Assembly: GCA_000695325.1 (NCBI GenBank)
Contig: AVPN01000023.1
Span: 90,145 to 130,029 of the forward strand
DNA: 39,885 bases
Reading direction: 5' to 3'
From: Pleurobrachia bachei
Taxonomy: Eukaryota > Ctenophora > Tentaculata > Cydippida > Pleurobrachiidae
Positions 1-10,800 of the stretch are shown here, piece after piece; the first letter of the stretch is position 1; the number at the start of each line of letters is the position of its first letter. The notes below the pieces were generated by a model. The model searched no databases. It worked only from the letters and a program-made list of their open reading frames with translations, and was not told where the DNA came from. Position numbers and translations under genes: made by a program.

Positions 1-75
<75 letters not shown>

Positions 76-160
76 TAATAGAGAGAAAGAGAGAGATAGA
101 GAGAGTCACAGATAGAGAAAGGGAGAGAGAGAGAAGAAAGAGAGAGAGATAGTGGCAGTG
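1..160. repeat. GA microsatellite
   Basis: A nearly pure (GA)n tract covers the first 70 bases and then decays into interrupted GA-rich sequence to about base 160. It is simple-sequence DNA, and any long Arg/Glu reading frame through it is an artefact. Confidence 0.95.
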
Positions 161-508
161 CTAAGATCTCAGTGCCATGCATGACAAACCACAACAGATC
201 AGTAATATCTGCAGAGAGACCACCACCCTCCACAGCTCTATTGTACTCTCTCCCAGCACGCTGCACCAGCTGTACATAACACAGAATCTGTATTTAATTA
301 CACAATACAGCTTGATTCTGTAGAAATATCAAATCAAGTCGGTGTCAACTGTCCCCTTTCTGTGTTCTAGTTGATACACAATTATGTTATGTTGAAAATT
401 TAGAGAGAATGATATACCAGTGCATTGTACAAATTAATTCATCAATTCAAATTATTCACAATTTTAAAATAAATAACTTAAAAATAATAACCATGTGTGT
501 ATTATCAG

Positions 509-2774
509 GATACATCCCTAAAGGACAACATTACTTTGGACAGTGCTACGCACAGTCGTGTGACTCTGCCCTTAAAACTTTTGAGAAGGAATTGGTGGGG
601 AAGCAGAACGATGAGGAAAGAATGAGGGTAAGATTTGAAATAATTATACTGCAATCAAATTATCAAATTAGAGACCCTTCTTCGCTCTATCCGAGCCCTG
701 AAGCTCCTTTTTAGCGCTGCACGACTTAGAGACCCTACATATTTTTTTTGATTATGTTGACTATATTTCAGACAATGAACAGGACAACTTTACGACAGTT
801 TGCTCGCCCCTCACAGTATCCTGTAAAACCTAGGGAGTTTCCACATGGAACCTCCCCTTACAAGCTACCATCATCACACGAAGAGGTAACTTGTAGTTAC
901 ACTTGAGGCAGTTGAATATTTAGACAGTTGAAGTATCTAATATCTAGTTTGTGTCGAAGTGGTCTCGTCAAATAAATAAATTCAAGTTTTCTAGCATAGA
1001 AGTAGTCGTCATAACTCATGAACTAGGTCCGGAAGGATCTGTTTATTTCGCTCTCTAACGGACATATACACGAGAGCTATATTCTAAAAACGTCAGTCAT
1101 CAATTAGCTAGCTTAATAGCTGATGATTACTGAGCACAATGTCTCTTGGCCATTTTCCATCTCTCTCGCTTCCTTTTTCGACCTCTCTTCCTTTTTTCTA
1201 TCTTGTCTCTGTCTCTCCAGTCTCTCTTATTATTCCCACACGTGCCCAGAAGATTATCTAATTAGTCAGAGTTCTGTCCACGATTCTGCCATACTTCATT
1301 CAGGACCGTGCTGCAGGACTGAGAATGTCTCCTCTCAATGTTATCATGTTGCCATGGCACCTAATAATTTTGTAATCGGATATAGAGCTCCATAGCTCTT
1401 TCTGCTACTGCATTCCCTTTGTCGCCATGGCAACATCACTATCACACCCTTCAGAACACTAATGTTATAGTACCATCTGGATCGTGGTATAGAAATCTTG
1501 TGGAACTCTGAAACGTCCATTGTTTTACAACTACAACTAAATGTTTAAACATTACAACATGTATTGCTTGTGTGGTGTCGAGGGAAAAACCTCACATTTC
1601 GTTTTGTACTCCAATCTTGTTGGACGTAGCGCGCGGATGATATTCAGCTTGACAAATGTTGAAAGTATGACAGTGTTAATTTGCGCGCGCCGCAATGTGG
1701 TTCCCAGAACGTCTCCTGATCCTAACAATTTCCCTTTCCAGCACTATTTCGTGTCTGGGTATACTGGATTTGTACCGAGGGCCCGAGAACTACTGGCTAA
1801 AAGTTATCCGGAGATTACGAACAGGGCACTTGATATTCACAAGGGAGATAGGGTAGGTTGTACGGATGAATTCAGCCATTCTGTATTTCAGATTTCTTCT
1901 GTATGGCGGCGCCATACCCCATTTGATTCTCAGATCGGGTCGGCGGCGCCAGACAGGATTTCTTTATCTAAATTAATAATAGGATTAGGATACTGATAGG
2001 AAACTATACAATTCATACCAGTTGCCAACTGTGTTAAAATAATCACACTTCCCCCATCAGGAGAGACTGGCTCGCACCGTATACCACCCCCAGCCACCCA
2101 GCAGTGCCCGTATGACCAGAGCTAAGACTGCCCCGCCATCTGTGATCTATGCAAGGGAGTCTGGACTGATTCCAAACTACACTGGACATGTACCGGGTAA
2201 GTTGAAATAGTGTTTTGTACGGTAAATCGAGGTTTGACTGTACATTAGCAATGTACATTGTACATGTTTAGTTTCTACACGCGTATACAATGCAGTACAT
2301 GTGTGTAAAATGTATACTCACGTGAGTACATTGTACACACAATTGTACTCACGCTTAAAGCATAAAACAACTCTAATGGATGTCCATGTGTTTTGTACGA
2401 TAAATCGAGGTTTGACTGTTACAAATAATGCAAATGTATACTTTCTAGTTTCTAATTCTACATATACAATGTAGTACACTGTATGGCGGCGCCATACCCC
2501 ATTTGATTCTCAAATTGACAGTGCGCTCAGATCGGGTCGGCGGCGCCAGACAGGTAGTACATGTGTGTAAAATGTACTCACGGTGAGTACATTTACACAC
2601 AAGCGCTTAAAGGTTGACAAGAACCTAAAACTGTTTGTCTACCGAGTACCGACTAATTTCTATTTAAACCAAAAATTTGAACTATAAATCACTCTTTTCT
2701 CTCCCATTTCAGCTATTAAGTTCAAATTTGGGAACACTTACGGAACTACCACGGTGAATGCCCTCAACCACTAA
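509..2774 (+). CDS. CIMIP2/FAM166-like ciliary microtubule inner protein, 5'-incomplete
   Basis: Five exons join in phase: 509-627, 772-885, 1742-1852, 2061-2196 and 2713-2774 (stop TAA), giving about 180 residues with the N-terminus missing. Exon 1 reads GYIPKGQHYFGQCYAQSC, exon 3 reads GYTGFVPRARELLAKSYP, and exons 4-5 read IPNYTGHVPA then KFKFGNTYGTTT. These repeated GYTG/G-x-P blocks followed by an aromatic-G-x-x-Y stretch are the hallmark of the UPF0605/DUF2475 (FAM166, now CIMIP2) family, whose members sit on the inner wall of ciliary doublet microtubules. That localisation is family knowledge. The first exon begins one base into a codon, so at least one upstream exon is missing; the sequence from 1 to 500 shows no convincing start. 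Intron 3 holds one MITE. Intron 4 holds duplicated transposon sequence and another MITE. The family call is good; the exact subfamily (A, B or C) is not resolved. Confidence 0.8.
1899..1956. mobile_element. MITE family A, copy 1
   Basis: A 58-bp element starts CTGTATGGCGGCGCC and ends GGCGGCGCCAGACAG, imperfect terminal inverted repeats of about 15 bp. It is flanked by perfect 8-bp direct repeats GATTTCTT at 1891-1898 and 1957-1964, which are a target-site duplication. It lies in intron 3 of the CIMIP2-like gene. An 8-bp duplication is typical of hAT- and P-type transposases; the superfamily is otherwise unassigned. Confidence 0.85.
2205..2610. repeat. Tandem pair of ~190-bp units with Tigger/pogo-like ends
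   Basis: Two diverged direct copies (about 2205-2390 and 2391-2610) share AAATCGAGGTTTGACTGT, then the ATACAATG-AGTACA segment, then GTGTGTAAAATGTA and the final GCTTAAAG. AAATCGAGGTTTGACTG followed by TA resembles the ends of Tc1/mariner-pogo (Tigger) elements, which insert at TA; the same end motif recurs near 38252-38510. The second unit is interrupted by MITE family A copy 2, and the first has the empty site. Confidence 0.75.
2479..2553. mobile_element. MITE family A, copy 2 (longest)
   Basis: A 75-bp element has the same termini as copy 1 plus a further central segment ending GTGCGCTCAG. It is flanked by perfect 8-bp repeats GTAGTACA (2471-2478 and 2554-2561). The homologous unit at about 2290-2298 carries a single GCAGTACA with no insert, so this is a clean insertion into a duplicated intron sequence. 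Confidence 0.9.
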
Positions 2775-3610
2775 CAACAATCGAACTTGGATCTATTGAG
2801 ACCTCAATCTTACTCAGGTGTCAATGTCACCAAACATTCGACAAATGGATTGAGGGTTGGACTGGAGATCTGTGTTTTACGAGATCAAGAATTTAATTGC
2901 TATGAACTCTTGCATGAACCTGTTTATTTAGAAATATTCATGTTTACTCTTTAGTTAGTTTATAGAACAGAGAGAAATGGAATTATGACGCCATTCCCTG
3001 GTACTACTACATTTAACAGCACCACACACCGCTAAAATCTCCTATCAGGCCCAATTTCCGCTCCATAATTTCCAAGTAAATGGCCGAGTTATTATAACTG
3101 AAGCAAGTTAGCATGCGTTAGAAAGGTGTTAAAAGAGAGTGGAATAGAAAGGAGAATGAAGAATTAGAGCGAGAGAGAGAAACATTTGTGAGAGCTCGGA
3201 CGTCGAATTTATATAGAGCTGCGTTCGAATCTGATCCGCTAATTTAGTGTATCCTAGTATGTTTAACGTTACTTACAAATCATCGTGTTGTATTTGCTTT
3301 CAGACAATGAGCGAGATACACAAGTGCTGACAGAAGAGTTTCTCTTTCTCTCTCTCTCACTTTCTTTTCTCCGACTTCCCTCTCCTGTAGCCCAAGCCCA
3401 AGTCTCTATTAGCATATTATACTCATAGTATAATACCAGATACCTATTATATAGTCTCAAATGCTAAAATTTCAGCTATTAATTATTATCCCTCACTCGC
3501 CTCAGCTCTAAGGGATTGGTGACAGGCACTTGTGTATCATCTCTTCGTAATTACTAATTACATAATAACACTGTGTCGAATATATCTCGACTTTGTATCT
3601 CTATCCCAAT

Positions 3611-3644
<34 letters not shown>

Positions 3645-3933
3645 CGGTCTGCTGTTCTCTCTGATCTTGTGAGAATTGAATTGTTTCAGAAGATGACAGA
3701 TTCTCACAGTTAACTGAATCTCCGTTCGAGTCTCGATCAGCGGGATCTTGATCCAACCACTGTTTTCCGTTTTCTATCTCACTGCACCTCCTGCAGTTCT
3801 CCCAGTTTAGGACTCATCTTGGGAATTTCGCATTCCCTCCCATGTCTGTGATAAACTATACGCACTGCGTAGTACGCAGTGACGGGACCATTCTAGGTGA
3901 TAGACATGATAAACATCACACTATCATTCTCTA

Positions 3934-3969
<36 letters not shown>

Positions 3970-5077
3970 AGCTCCGCCTCTTGTTGCGGGCACGATCAGA
4001 TTGACACGTTGCGTGTGGTTTAATTCACATGATTGGTTTTGTTAATGGAAGCTGGGAGACAGCTGCAGTTGACTTCAATTCAGACTCACGGTATAACAGC
4101 TGCTCAGTATACCGAATCTGTATCGAATCCACAATCTGTATTACAAATCGTGGATTCGATATTTACATATCACAACTAAACCGTAAATTAGGACAGAGTC
4201 CGGAGATGTGCTGCATTGAAAATACGTGATCTAACAAGTAACGAAGTCGCGGGCCAGCTAGACCATGACCCCAGCTAGACAGTAGTAAGTAGACAACCCC
4301 AAATTAAAATTACAGCCCTAACTGCCCTAACCCAGTACTCAGTAGCAATTAGGGCTGTAATTCTAAGTTTGGGTTGTCTAAAGTAGGGATGTTTAAATGT
4401 ATGGCCTAGCTGTTTAGATCAGTTTTCACATTGTGTCTCTAGCTCTTCTAGTTCTCTTTTCATTTGTCTGTTTCCCCTCCTTTCTCCGGCTCTCTTCACC
4501 TTTCTGATCCTCAAACCCCCTCGAAATGAGCCCTTGATAAACATGAACCATGTCTACCACAAAACCAGAGCACCAATTTTTTGTTCGAAAATCGTACACA
4601 AGCACTCTCTCTCACTGGGTTAGTTTGTGTGTGTGTTTCGGTATATGGAATTAATGGAATTGTCTTAATTGATGCTGTACCCACCACGGCGTCCCATTTT
4701 TAGCATTGCTGCTGTTGTTCATTTTATCTTCCGTTTTTGGAATTTATTAACTGGCAGGCTTGTTCTGCGTTAAGTATGGAGAGAGATGGTACTCTCTCTA
4801 CCCTCTCTCTTGGGGGAGAGATGGGAGAGAGATGGGAGAGAGATGGGAGCTAATTATGGCGTATTGCTGCATGAATCTTTATTTTATTCGACCCCTCTCA
4901 CTCTCAGAGAGAGATAGAGATAGAGAGTGAGAGAGAAATAGGGCGAAAGAGAGAGACTATCCCTATCTCTATCTCTGGGAAAAAGAGTGATTAAAATATT
5001 TTCCACGCCGTGTGAGCCTAGCACATTTTTGTTTGCGGGACACGGCCCCTGTAAGCCTTTTTTGCTGGGAATTGCCA
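2775..5077. other. Gene-free stretch with microsatellites
   Basis: No exon with convincing splice sites or protein homology was seen on either strand. The stretch holds CT microsatellites (about 3613-3642 and 3943-3970), a 9-bp-arm hairpin of CGAATCCAC/GTGGATTCG near 4123-4157, a fold-back element at 4291-4379, and GA/CT-rich tracts at 4780-4980. Confidence 0.6.
4291..4379. repeat. 89-bp fold-back (MITE-like) element
   Basis: The left arm starts AGACAACCCCAAATTAAAAT and continues into TACAGCCCTAA. The right arm is its imperfect reverse complement, TTAGGGCTGTAATT through GGGTTGTCT. Arms are about 31 bp with a ~27-bp centre. There is no coding capacity and no clear target-site duplication. Confidence 0.8.
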
Positions 5078-5590
5078 GGAATTGCTGGGGAGTTTTTCAT
5101 CAACATAATTATATACATGCTCCTATACCAACTTACTTATAAATCTCCAATCTCCAATTGGGAAACTGTGAGGGTTTTTAGTTTAATCATCGATTATCAT
5201 TTTGTTTGGTGCAATTGATATTGATTATTGAACAAATAGCTAGTTTGGAATATCTCTAGCGCCGGCCAGTCGGCCTGCAGTTGCCAGCAGACATATAATA
5301 CTAAAGACTATAGTTGGGGGTCGGAGTATATATGCGAGGCCCTCGGGTATGTGTAATACTTATGACCAGCATGGCTGTGATTGTAGAGTTGTATAAAGAG
5401 CTTGATATATATCCGTCATAAGTCAATAATTGTAATTGTTACTTCAAATGAAGTATTTAGTCTGGAGGTCTAGACTTCTTCCCATATTATTCTACCTCCC
5501 TCGAGTTCGAGTGCCTGTCTTTGTTTTAACAATTAAGATTCAACGGATCTAGTTGTTAAGAGAATTGGAATTCTGTTTCGTATTAGGACG
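5078..5590. repeat. Upstream ~0.5-kb direct repeat flanking the RT fragment
   Basis: This segment is repeated at 6549-7030 in the same orientation, with roughly 80-85 percent identity by eye. Shared blocks include ATTGCTGGGGA, GTTGGGGGTCGGAGTATATA, GTGATTGTAGAGTTGTA and ACTTCAAATGAAGTATTTA. The TATATA box-like stretch after the GTCGGAG block could be a promoter, so an LTR-like role is possible. Clear TG...CA ends and a primer-binding site were not found. Confidence 0.7.
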
Positions 5591-5598
5591 TCCATTTC

Positions 5599-6642
5599 AG
5601 GTGCCAAATTCCGGAACAGTGGACTCTGAGTAATATCGTCCCTGTGCCGAAAAAGGGGGACCTAACTCAGCCCGGAAACTATAGGGGCATCTCACTTACC
5701 TCTATAGTAGCGAAAACCATGAACCGTATGCTTCTCCACCGGATACGGCCTTACATCGAGACTGTTTTGCTCGACTCCCAGAACGGTTTTAGAGAGGAAC
5801 GGTCCACAGTCAGTCACATCCTCACACTTAGGAGACTCATCGAAGGAGCTACTGCCAAACAACTACCACTGGCAGTAGCCTTTCTGGATTTTGTAAAAGC
5901 GTTTGACTCCATTAACCGGAAGCGCATGATCAAAGTTCTCAGGGCTTATGGCATCCCAGGGAAGATCGTCGACCTCATCCAGTGGATGTACAGTAATACA
6001 AGAGCTCAGGTCCTCACCCCAGACGGCCTCACGGACATATTCGAGATAGTTGCCGGGGTGTTGCAAGGGGACACTCTAGCGCCCTACCTGTTTATTATTG
6101 TCCTTGATTATTGTATGCGAACAGCACTGGAGAGGCACCCTGATATCGGATTCACACTGAAGCCAGCCCGGAGTAGAAGAGTACGAGCGGAGAGGGTTAC
6201 TGACACAGACTTTGCTGATGATGTAGCTCTCTTAGCAGACTCAGTGGAAGATCTTGGCGTTATCATGCGGGAGGTAGAGAGTGTCTGTAAGGAGGTGGGT
6301 CTCGAGATAAACCGGGCTAAGACAGAGTTCATGGTTGAGGGCATACCAGACCCCGGTCCTCTCCACAGTATTGATGGGACTAGGATAAAGCTGAGTGAGG
6401 ATTTTAAATATCTGGGATCGTGGGTTAGGGACTCAAAGAAGGACATTAAGGTTAGAAAGGCTAAGGCGTGGAATGCGTGTCACGGGCTTAAGACTGTTTG
6501 GAATTCAAAGCTGAACGACAAGATCAAGGCCAGACTCTTTGTAGCAACGAAGGATTGCTGGGGATTTTTCAGCAATAAACACGCTCCTACCAACTTAATT
6601 AATAATTATCGGTCTGTAAAATCGGGGGAGTATGATCATTGA
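5599..6642 (+). pseudogene. Non-LTR retrotransposon reverse transcriptase fragment
   Basis: An uninterrupted frame runs from about 5602 to 6642 and encodes most of a LINE-type reverse transcriptase: VPKKGD...NYRGISLTSI, then QNGFREERST, the catalytic-site region LDFVKAFDSI, then GVLQGDTLAPYLFIIVLDY, and the metal-binding box DFADDVALLAD, where the usual Y/F-A-D-D is conserved. Homology stops near 6547 (KARLFVAT), where the flanking direct repeat begins, so the last codons are repeat-derived. There is no ATG before the conserved region, and the endonuclease and thumb/C-terminal parts are absent, so this is a truncated copy rather than an autonomous element. The frame has stayed open for about 315 codons, which is notable given how diverged the flanking repeats are. 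The LINE clade was not determined. Confidence 0.85.
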
Positions 6643-7030
6643 TTAAGATTATCATTTTGTTTAGTGAAATTGTCATGAACTAGCATCGACCAGTTGGCCT
6701 GCAGTTTCCAACAGACATAATAATGACTTAGTTGGGGGTCGGAGTATATATGCGAGGCCCCCGGGTATGTGTAATACTCATGACCAGCTGTAGCCTGTGA
6801 TTGTAGAGTTGTAGAGCTTAATGATATATCAGTCATAATGATCAACAACAACAATTGTGACTTCAAATGAAGTATTTATCCCAGACTAGTCTGCCAGTCT
6901 GGAGGTCTATACATCTTCCCTTCTAGATCTCATTCTACCTCTCTCGAGTTCAAGTGCCTGGATTTGTTTTAACAATTAATAGATCTGGCTGTTTAGAGAA
7001 TTAGAGTTCTTTTTTCGTATCAGAACGTTC
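6549..7030. repeat. Downstream ~0.5-kb direct repeat flanking the RT fragment
   Basis: This is the second copy of the 5078-5590 sequence, same orientation, starting at ATTGCTGGGGATTTTTCA and ending near CGTATCAGAACG. It has small insertions relative to the first copy, for example around 6880-6895. It is followed by a short inverted repeat, GTTCAGTTG/CAACTGAAC, at about 7028-7075. Confidence 0.7.
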
Positions 7031-7889
7031 AGTTGGTGTTAAGAAACTTAGAAACCTGCAGGAGTCAACTGAACACTTCTTCAATTCTTAAAATCAGCAT
7101 TATGGTACAATACCTACTATGTCTTCAGAATTTTAACCCTCTCTCGCGAACACGAGTGGGCACGTAGGAGAGAAAATCTAACAACATGTATTCAGCTGAA
7201 CAAGGATCTCTCTCCCTCTCTTTCTCTCTTTCTCTCTCTCTCTCTCTCTTTCTGTCTCTTTTCAGCGTACCTGTTGCCAAACGCTATTCGACCTTGCCAC
7301 GTTTCAATGTAGAGGGAGAGAGGTGTCACATACCCTTTAGTTCTAACTACGACTTTTTTGTTCTGGATTTCTTTGTTCTGGTGTTGCCCTTTTAGGGTGT
7401 CTTTTCCACTTGCTGTATTTTTGTTAAATTCATTCTTAGATTCTATTCGGTTCATAGCTGAAGACGTGAAACACAGTGTTCTCGAAAGCTTCTGTCAATT
7501 TATTTGATTTAATACCATTATATCGTTGTCTATCTTGTTAAAGATTCGGTTAGATTTAGATTCGGTTAGATCTAGGTTCGAACAAAACACTGTTTACAAG
7601 TCAAAATAGAAACTGTTTTTTGTCTCCTCTTCGTATTTTGAGTAAAACCCCCTAGATCAATGCAAATTGTTTGTTGGATATGAAACTGGGAGCCGTGACT
7701 GAATGAGGATCTTCTACCACTCCAATTTTACCATCATCCTTCTATGGTAGGGTCCGGTGTTAATTCTAAGTAAACTCTAAGGGCAGATAATAGATATTGT
7801 AAAAAGGGTGTGAGAAAAAGATTGATTGATAAAACTCATTCTTTGATAGTTGGTTGAAAAACAATTAAATCCCAAACTTCCAACTGCAG
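7031..7889. other. Intergenic or 5' intron region of the receptor gene
   Basis: It contains a CT microsatellite (about 7207-7260) and AT-rich sequence. The first recognised receptor exon starts at 7890 within a codon, so a signal-peptide exon should lie here or further upstream. No candidate with a start codon, a hydrophobic stretch and a matching donor phase could be recognised. Confidence 0.5.
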
Positions 7890-10800
7890 GTTGTACTTTA
7901 TTGAATCCGGTTCCTCCTTGAATTGTTCAACCGTTTCAATTGACAATGGAGCGATATACCGAACTAACGATCCCAAACTAAGTGATAACGTTGTCGTGAT
8001 TTGCCATTCTGGATACACCCTTTCGGTACGTGTCTCCAGCTCTATCGGACGTGTCTTCAGCTCTATCGGACGTGTCTCCAGCTGTACTCTTCAGCTCTCC
8101 TTTATTTTAACTTCAGAAATATCCTTGAATTCAATCATTTAGTTATTGTCCCTATCAATTATCTCATCTGATTTCTCTCTTCCTCCTGCCCAGGGTTCAA
8201 GTACAATTAATTGTAACTCTACCACCACACCAAGCACCCTACCCTCCTGTATCCTAACTCCGCTAGAGAAAACTTGTACCTGTACTATTGAACATGGGAC
8301 TTGCACACCCAGCACTACCACACCTATCCGACCTGGTGATAGAGTCGTGTTCTCCTGTATCCCTGGTTACCAGATTCAAGATGGCGGAGAGAATCAGGGT
8401 GTCTGCGTGGAGGGGGAGATGAAGGTGCCACGGTGTGTTAGAGAGGAGAGCTCTTGTTTGGTGACTGAGAATGAGAGTGTGGGGTTGAGCATTCAGACGA
8501 GCAAAACTGGGGTGATACCTCACAATTCTACTGTTCAGGTTGGTATAACTAATGGTCCCTGATTGGCTGATAACCAGTCACGTGACCTGTATACACCGAG
8601 TTCTGATAGGTTGTTTACTTGTGTCAGGTTTTATCTCCCTCTCCCCACACCAGGTTTCTTGTACTCATGGGTACTACTTGCTGAGTAATACCGCTGTCAG
8701 CACTGCCTGTCTACATGGTTCCTTTGATAGGGACCTCACCTCTCTCTGTCACTTTGGTATGTGTTTCTTTTTAGGATCCTGCACATAAGTGTTTCATAGT
8801 TCCAAGCAACTGAATTACTGTTCTTATCCAAAAACACTGCACATATTTCAAAGTATTTCATGGATTGACATTTGACAAATATCTAACCATGTTTCTATCC
8901 CCCCTAGTTGGGTTTGGTGGCTCAGTGATGGTGAATGGTACAAGTCCTGGAGAGGAGGGAGTAATGTTACTGGGTGAAGCCCAACGCTTGTAAAGATCCA
9001 AAATGAACACCCTGTACATCAGTGTTTCCAAGCGATTGAATATTTCTCACACTGCGATAATTATCTAAAAACGTACTGTATAGCAAATCTTAGTATTTCA
9101 TGGATTGACAAATATCTAACTGCCCAACTATCCTTCTAGTTGGGTTTGGTGGATCAGTGATGGTGAATGGTACAAGTCCCGGGGAGGAGGGGGTAATGTT
9201 GGATCGTGATGTAACTGTCCTTCTCACCTGTCGGGTTTATACCAAGGTTAGTGTTTTCTAGTGTGTAACATATTATTATTAAAAGGTTTTAACTTTTAAT
9301 ACGGCATACCAGATAATGCAACTCCCTGAGATACTGCGCGTGACACCCGACGCGTGATACCGACCTGACGATACCTGACGAGTGATACCTGACGAGTGAT
9401 ACCGACCTGACGATACCTGACGAGTGATACCTGACGAGTGATACCTGACGAGTGATACCTGACGCATGATACCTGACGCGTGATACCCGATGCGTGATAC
9501 CTGACGCGTGATACCTGACGCATGATACCTGACGCGTGATACTTGACGCGTGATACCTGACGCTTAATACCTGACGCGTGATACATGACGCGTGATACTT
9601 GACGCGTGATACATGACGCGTGATACCTGACGCGTGATATCTGACGCGTGATACTTGACGCGTGATACCTGACACGTGATACATAACGCGTGATATACCT
9701 ATTTTCAGACGAATGACGGGCTGCCACTTCCCGAGATAACATGGGGTGTTCCAGCGCGGTTACGGGGCTACATAGACACTCCTGCCACTGATTTTATACA
9801 TTCTACATACATTAACAGTCTATCACAAGGTAACCAAGCGGGGTACATCTGAACAGGCTAAATATATTTCCTCTCTACTAGTTATACCAACGTTATTGAC
9901 CATCAAGTTCTACCCGGCAATACAACTCAATTTCACTAAAGTGCACTTTTTACCATATCTTACTTCACACAGAGTACAGGAGAGTGGTAGCAAAGGGAGA
10001 AGAGGGTGAGACACTTCACCAGATAGAGGGCATACTGAGGATTAATCCGACTATGGACGTTCACTCGGGAGAGTTTACATGTCATGTTAAACTTGTATCT
10101 AACACAGCCAGCTATAAGGTTAGTGTGCCATGTTAAACTCGTATCTAACACAGCCAGTTATAAGGTTAGTAAGAAACCGACCGAATCAGGAAATATAACT
10201 GGTCCCTGATTGGCTGATAACCAGTCATGTGACCTAAATAATGAGTTCTGATTGGTTCTTTACTTGTCTCCCCACTATGTTTCAGTTGCTCCTAAAAGTA
10301 AAGGGAAAGTACGTATTTGCAATGTGGTCCCTGCTCATAGTTCCGGTCATCCTGTTTGTCATTGTTCATTGTTTCTACCGGAAGGCCAACACCATCAGCC
10401 CCTTCCCGTCCAACAAAGTAACACGTGACATGATGCAGGTATGTGATGATGGGTTTTGTTTTTTTCTCGCTTAGTGTCAATTGGTACATTCGAGTTTCCA
10501 CCATCTTCTTCTGAAAGTGTGTTTGAGTCGCTTGACACTGTCTTCCGAACAATAAATGAGTGTGTGAGAACTTGAATTGTTGACAGTTTCAAGCGACTCA
10601 AGTAGGAACAACCTTGTCCTTTATAGTGTGTTAGACTCCAGCTCTTTCAATTCTGTCAGACAATTTGAATTGTGAGAGAATTGAAGGAAGGCAGGGCACT
10701 AAGTGACAAGGGGCTAACTCCTTCCATGTTGAAAATGGGGTCGTGTGCGTGAGACTCTAGTTGATTTATTGGTAAACGACTAACCGGCTTTCTGAACAAA

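Noticed and set aside
5644-5646. Start codon of the RT frame
   Set aside because: The triplet is GTG and the frame is open and RT-like upstream of it, so it is not a true start.
9345-9700. CRISPR-like array
   Set aside because: Units are contiguous 14-mers without unique spacers, inside an animal intron.
9279-9742. Long overlapping minus-strand frames of 62-148 codons with repeated SGITRQVS-like peptides
   Set aside because: They are produced by the 14-bp minisatellite, which keeps all three frames open; there is no independent protein signal.
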